Shown here: piece by piece, positions 61,751 to 64,000 of the stretch
Layout: each line of letters starts with the position of its first letter
How positions within the stretch are numbered: the first letter of the stretch is position 1
Source: Sphaerisporangium fuscum
Lineage (GTDB): Bacteria > Actinomycetota > Actinomycetes > Streptosporangiales > Streptosporangiaceae
Assembly: GCF_018531465.1 (NCBI RefSeq)
Contig: NZ_JAHDTF010000003.1
Location: forward strand, 124,001-188,000
Direction of reading: 5' to 3'
Length of the DNA: 64,000 bases
The notes under the pieces: generated by a model
What the model was told of the DNA's origin: nothing
The model's database searches: none
What the model saw: the letters and a program-made list of their open reading frames with translations, nothing else
Made by a program: the position numbers and the translations under genes

Positions 61751-63259
61751 TCACGACGTCGTCGAGGACGGGGCCAGCCACGTGTTGCACTGGAAGGCCT
61801 TCTGCCGTTCGTACCCCTGCCTGAACCACCGGCCGCTGTTGGGCGGCGAGCCGTGGTCGCGGGGGTACCCGGGCCAGTCGCCGACGTTGGAGAAGAAGTA
61901 GAACAGGGTGTTGCGGTTGCCGGCGGACACCGGATAGCTGGAGGCGACCGACCTCATCCACATCCCGCTGAAGCAGTTGGCCTGCAGCTCGTAGCGGCGG
62001 CTCAGCGCGAGCTTGGCGCTCTGCGAGCCCGACGACAGCGTCTTGCTCCACCAGGAGTTGGCCAGGCCGGACAGCTGCTGGACGTGGTGGCCGTATTCGT
62101 GGGCCATCATGGCGATGATCCCGCCGTGCCAGCTGACGATCTGGCCGTACCCGCGCTGGTTGCCCCGCCCGCTGGCGAGGGCGGTGGTGGAGGCGTAGAT
62201 CGTCGAGTTGCGGGGGCAGTAGTACGGCACCATGCTGCCGCGCTGCGGGAAGTCGCCGCACGCGCCGCGGCCACCCCGAGGGGTGATCATGTAGTTCGGC
62301 GGCGAGAAGTCGATGCCCACCCGGCGGAGCGCCGGAGCCCAGGTCCGGTTCATGCACTGCCCCGTCTTCAAGATCAGCGACTTCAGCTGGGCGTTGTCGA
62401 AGACGTTGGTGGCCGGCGCGCGGCAGGCCACGCGGGGCAGCGTGCCGACGTGGTAGACCGAGTTCCCCTTCAGCGTGGTGTTCAGCGTCGGCCTGTTCGG
62501 CTGCGTGTTGGTGGTGGTGTTCGACTGCGAGCTCGAGGTGTCGTGCGACGTGGTGGCCTCAGGGCTGGGCGTGGTGTCGTCAGGCCTGGTGAAGGTCGGG
62601 AACGGCTTCGGCGTGTAGGTCGGGAACTGGTAGGTCGGCATCGCCACGGGAGTGTCGTGGTGGCTGGAGCTCTTGAGCACCGCCGCGCCGATCACCAGCA
62701 GCACGAAGACCGCCGCGACCACCCCGAGGAGACCGCCGACCACCGCCGCCGCGCTCGACTTCGGCTTCGGCGGCCGGTAGGGGCCGTACGGCCCCGGCGG
62801 CGGGCCGGGAGGGGGGTTCCAGCCGGGACCGGGCGGCGCCGGGTACCGGCCGGGCCCGCCCCCGGGAACCTGCCCGCCGGGCGGCGGGGGAGGAGGCTGG
62901 TGCGGCGGCCCGCCCTGCGGCCGCCCCGGCCCCTGGGGTGGCGGGTACGGCTGCCGGTACGCCGGTCCCTGCGGCGGGGACTGCCCCGGTCCCTGCTGCG
63001 GGGGGTACTGCTGAGGCGGGTACGGCTGCGCGGGCGCCTGCGGCGGGTACGGCTGGGCGGGGCCCTGGGGTGCGTAGGAGGGCGCCGGCCCCTGGTGCGG
63101 GTGCGGTGCCGCCGGCCCCTGGCCCGGGTGCGGCGCCGGGGGTCTCTGCGGCGGGTACCCCGGCGGGGGAGGGGGCGGGTATCCGGGCTGCCCTTGCGGA
63201 TAGGAATGGCGTCCGCCCTGTGGCGGTGGTGGAAATGGAGGTTGCCCGTTGTGCGCCAA
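61751..63259 (-). CDS. Membrane-anchored neutral zinc metallopeptidase (YpfJ type)
   Basis: A 502-residue protein. The first 165 residues are a disordered Pro/Gly/Gln/Tyr-rich region with repeated QGPA and YPPQ units. A membrane helix (about 170-195) and a Ser/Thr linker (about 200-260) lead to an extracellular peptidase domain with the zinc motif MMAHEYGHHVQQLSG (about 385-399). The domain resembles the putative neutral zinc metallopeptidase family (YpfJ). I place the start at TTG 63259 (GGGG 8 bases upstream). The start is uncertain because the reading frame runs to 63367. Substrate unknown. Divergent from the LysR-type gene. Confidence 0.8.
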   Translation of the reverse strand: MAHNGQPPFPPPPQGGRHSYPQGQPGYPPPPPPGYPPQRPPAPHPGQGPAAPHPHQGPAPSYAPQGPAQPYPPQAPAQPYPPQQYPPQQGPGQSPPQGPAYRQPYPPPQGPGRPQGGPPHQPPPPPPGGQVPGGGPGRYPAPPGPGWNPPPGPPPGPYGPYRPPKPKSSAAAVVGGLLGVVAAVFVLLVIGAAVLKSSSHHDTPVAMPTYQFPTYTPKPFPTFTRPDDTTPSPEATTSHDTSSSQSNTTTNTQPNRPTLNTTLKGNSVYHVGTLPRVACRAPATNVFDNAQLKSLILKTGQCMNRTWAPALRRVGIDFSPPNYMITPRGGRGACGDFPQRGSMVPYYCPRNSTIYASTTALASGRGNQRGYGQIVSWHGGIIAMMAHEYGHHVQQLSGLANSWWSKTLSSGSQSAKLALSRRYELQANCFSGMWMRSVASSYPVSAGNRNTLFYFFSNVGDWPGYPRDHGSPPNSGRWFRQGYERQKAFQCNTWLAPSSTTS

Positions 63260-63462
63260 TCCGTCTGCCCCCTTCCCGGCCTCTACCGGCCGAGCAGTCT
63301 CCCCTGTAACAAGGCCCCACAATTCTGGCCAATTAGGGCAGAAGCCTACTGTTTTCTCAGCAGTCACGGATGTAGTCGCATCTGGTTACATTCTGGAATC
63401 ATCCAAGGTGATCTCTGCGATGTTCCGGAATCGCCGCACTCCTCTGCCCTAGCTTCGATTGC

Positions 63463-64000
63463 ATGAATCTGCAGCAGCTCCGTTATGTGGTCGCCACTGC
63501 GGAGCACCGCACCATGACCGACGCCGCCAGATCGCTGTACATCGCGCAGCCCGCGCTTTCCCGCGCGATTCGGGACCTGGAACGCGAACTCGGGATGACC
63601 CTTTTCGCCCGTTCGGGCCGGGGAGTCGTCGTGACGGCCCAGGGCCGCCGCGTCGTCAAACTGGCCAAGGAAGCCCTCGACGCCGTCCACGAGATCGAGG
63701 CGCTCGCCACGCAGACGCACTCGGGGGGCGGCGAGCTGCGCGTCGCCTCACCCCCGAGCCTCGAGGCCGGCCTCGCCGGACGCCTCCTGCCCGCATACGT
63801 CGCCGAGCATCCCGGCGTACGCGTGCAGATCGTCCGGTGCGACGGCCGCGACGGAGTGGTGAACGCCATCCGCGAGCAGCGGGCCGACGTGGGGCTGACC
63901 GACCTGCCCGTCCCCGCCGACCTCGTGAGCCACCCGGTGGAACGCCAGGAGATCGTGCTCGTCTCCCCGCCCGGCCTCGACCTGCCCGAATCGGTGCCGA
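63463..64000 (+). CDS. LysR-family transcriptional regulator (partial)
   Basis: The first 179 residues are visible; the frame is open at the right edge. The N-terminal helix-turn-helix is standard (MNLQQLRYVVATAEHRTMTDAARSLYIAQPALSRAIRDLEREL, residues 1-43), then the effector-domain start GELRVASPPSLEAGLAG. A -10-like TAGCTT ends 7 bases before the ATG, so the mRNA may be leaderless. Its divergent neighbour is the metallopeptidase gene, a possible target. Confidence 0.88.
   Translation, partial: MNLQQLRYVVATAEHRTMTDAARSLYIAQPALSRAIRDLERELGMTLFARSGRGVVVTAQGRRVVKLAKEALDAVHEIEALATQTHSGGGELRVASPPSLEAGLAGRLLPAYVAEHPGVRVQIVRCDGRDGVVNAIREQRADVGLTDLPVPADLVSHPVERQEIVLVSPPGLDLPESVP

Overview
This is a GC-rich actinobacterial chromosome segment. 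GTG and TTG starts are common, neighbouring genes often overlap as GTGA or ATGA, and several -10-like boxes sit about 7 bases upstream of a start codon, which suggests leaderless mRNAs. The gene set suggests a filamentous actinomycete, possibly of the Nonomuraea/Streptosporangium group: a MalR-type maltose operon, CebR/CelR boxes, a c-di-AMP riboswitch ahead of a CHAP hydrolase, a DUF5999/ATPase pair, a SpoIIE phosphatase and a complete Entner-Doudoroff operon. The lineage is an inference from gene content only. I saw no rRNA, tRNA, CRISPR array, prophage or intact insertion sequence.

Layout. 1-1318: a sugar-binding lipoprotein (partial) with two CebR/CelR-type operators. 1835-2700: a secreted CHAP hydrolase under a c-di-AMP riboswitch. 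3156-9800: two convergent operons for a nonulosonic (sialic-acid-like) glycan, with two proteins carrying bacterial sialyltransferase motifs, a probable GT-B protein, a GT2 enzyme and a three-domain NeuA-HAD-NeuB fusion. 9949-13581: an orphan histidine kinase, a secreted beta-helix protein and an ACT-domain protein. 13586-21111: a maltodextrin import and hydrolysis locus with its own ATPase and a LacI-family regulator. 21190-27000: small membrane proteins, a VOC protein, a zinc-finger/SpoIIE pair, a GNAT enzyme and two gene relics. 27019-31166: aceE, a divergent GntR regulator with a shared palindrome, and a PfkB kinase. 31435-37119: three secreted proteins, the last a 1286-residue multidomain enzyme. 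37180-41852: a GT39-like membrane protein and two tandem MFS transporters. 41853-48270: the zwf-edd-glk-eda operon and a divergent ROK repressor. 48208-50824: a DUF2470 protein and a ribosomal protein S4 paralogue sharing an iron-box-like promoter, and a one-domain voltage-gated channel. 50853-55375: an F420-type reductase, a cytoplasmic subtilase with a small partner, and a membrane spermidine-synthase-like protein. 55393-64000: small exported proteins, an LCP ligase, the DUF5999/ATPase pair, a LuxR/ATPase regulator, a zinc metallopeptidase and a partial LysR regulator.

How the genes work together. The central carbon genes form one theme. Imported maltodextrin is cut to glucose (GH13), glucose is phosphorylated by the operon-encoded glucokinase and sent through Zwf, Edd and Eda to pyruvate, and AceE makes acetyl-CoA from it. 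Surface building is a second theme (nonulosonate locus, LCP ligase, CHAP hydrolase, large secreted enzyme). The most distinctive finding is the compact nonulosonate locus, in which the CMP-sugar synthetase, a KdsC-like phosphatase and the sugar-acid synthase are one polypeptide and the synthase lacks its usual C-terminal SAF domain.
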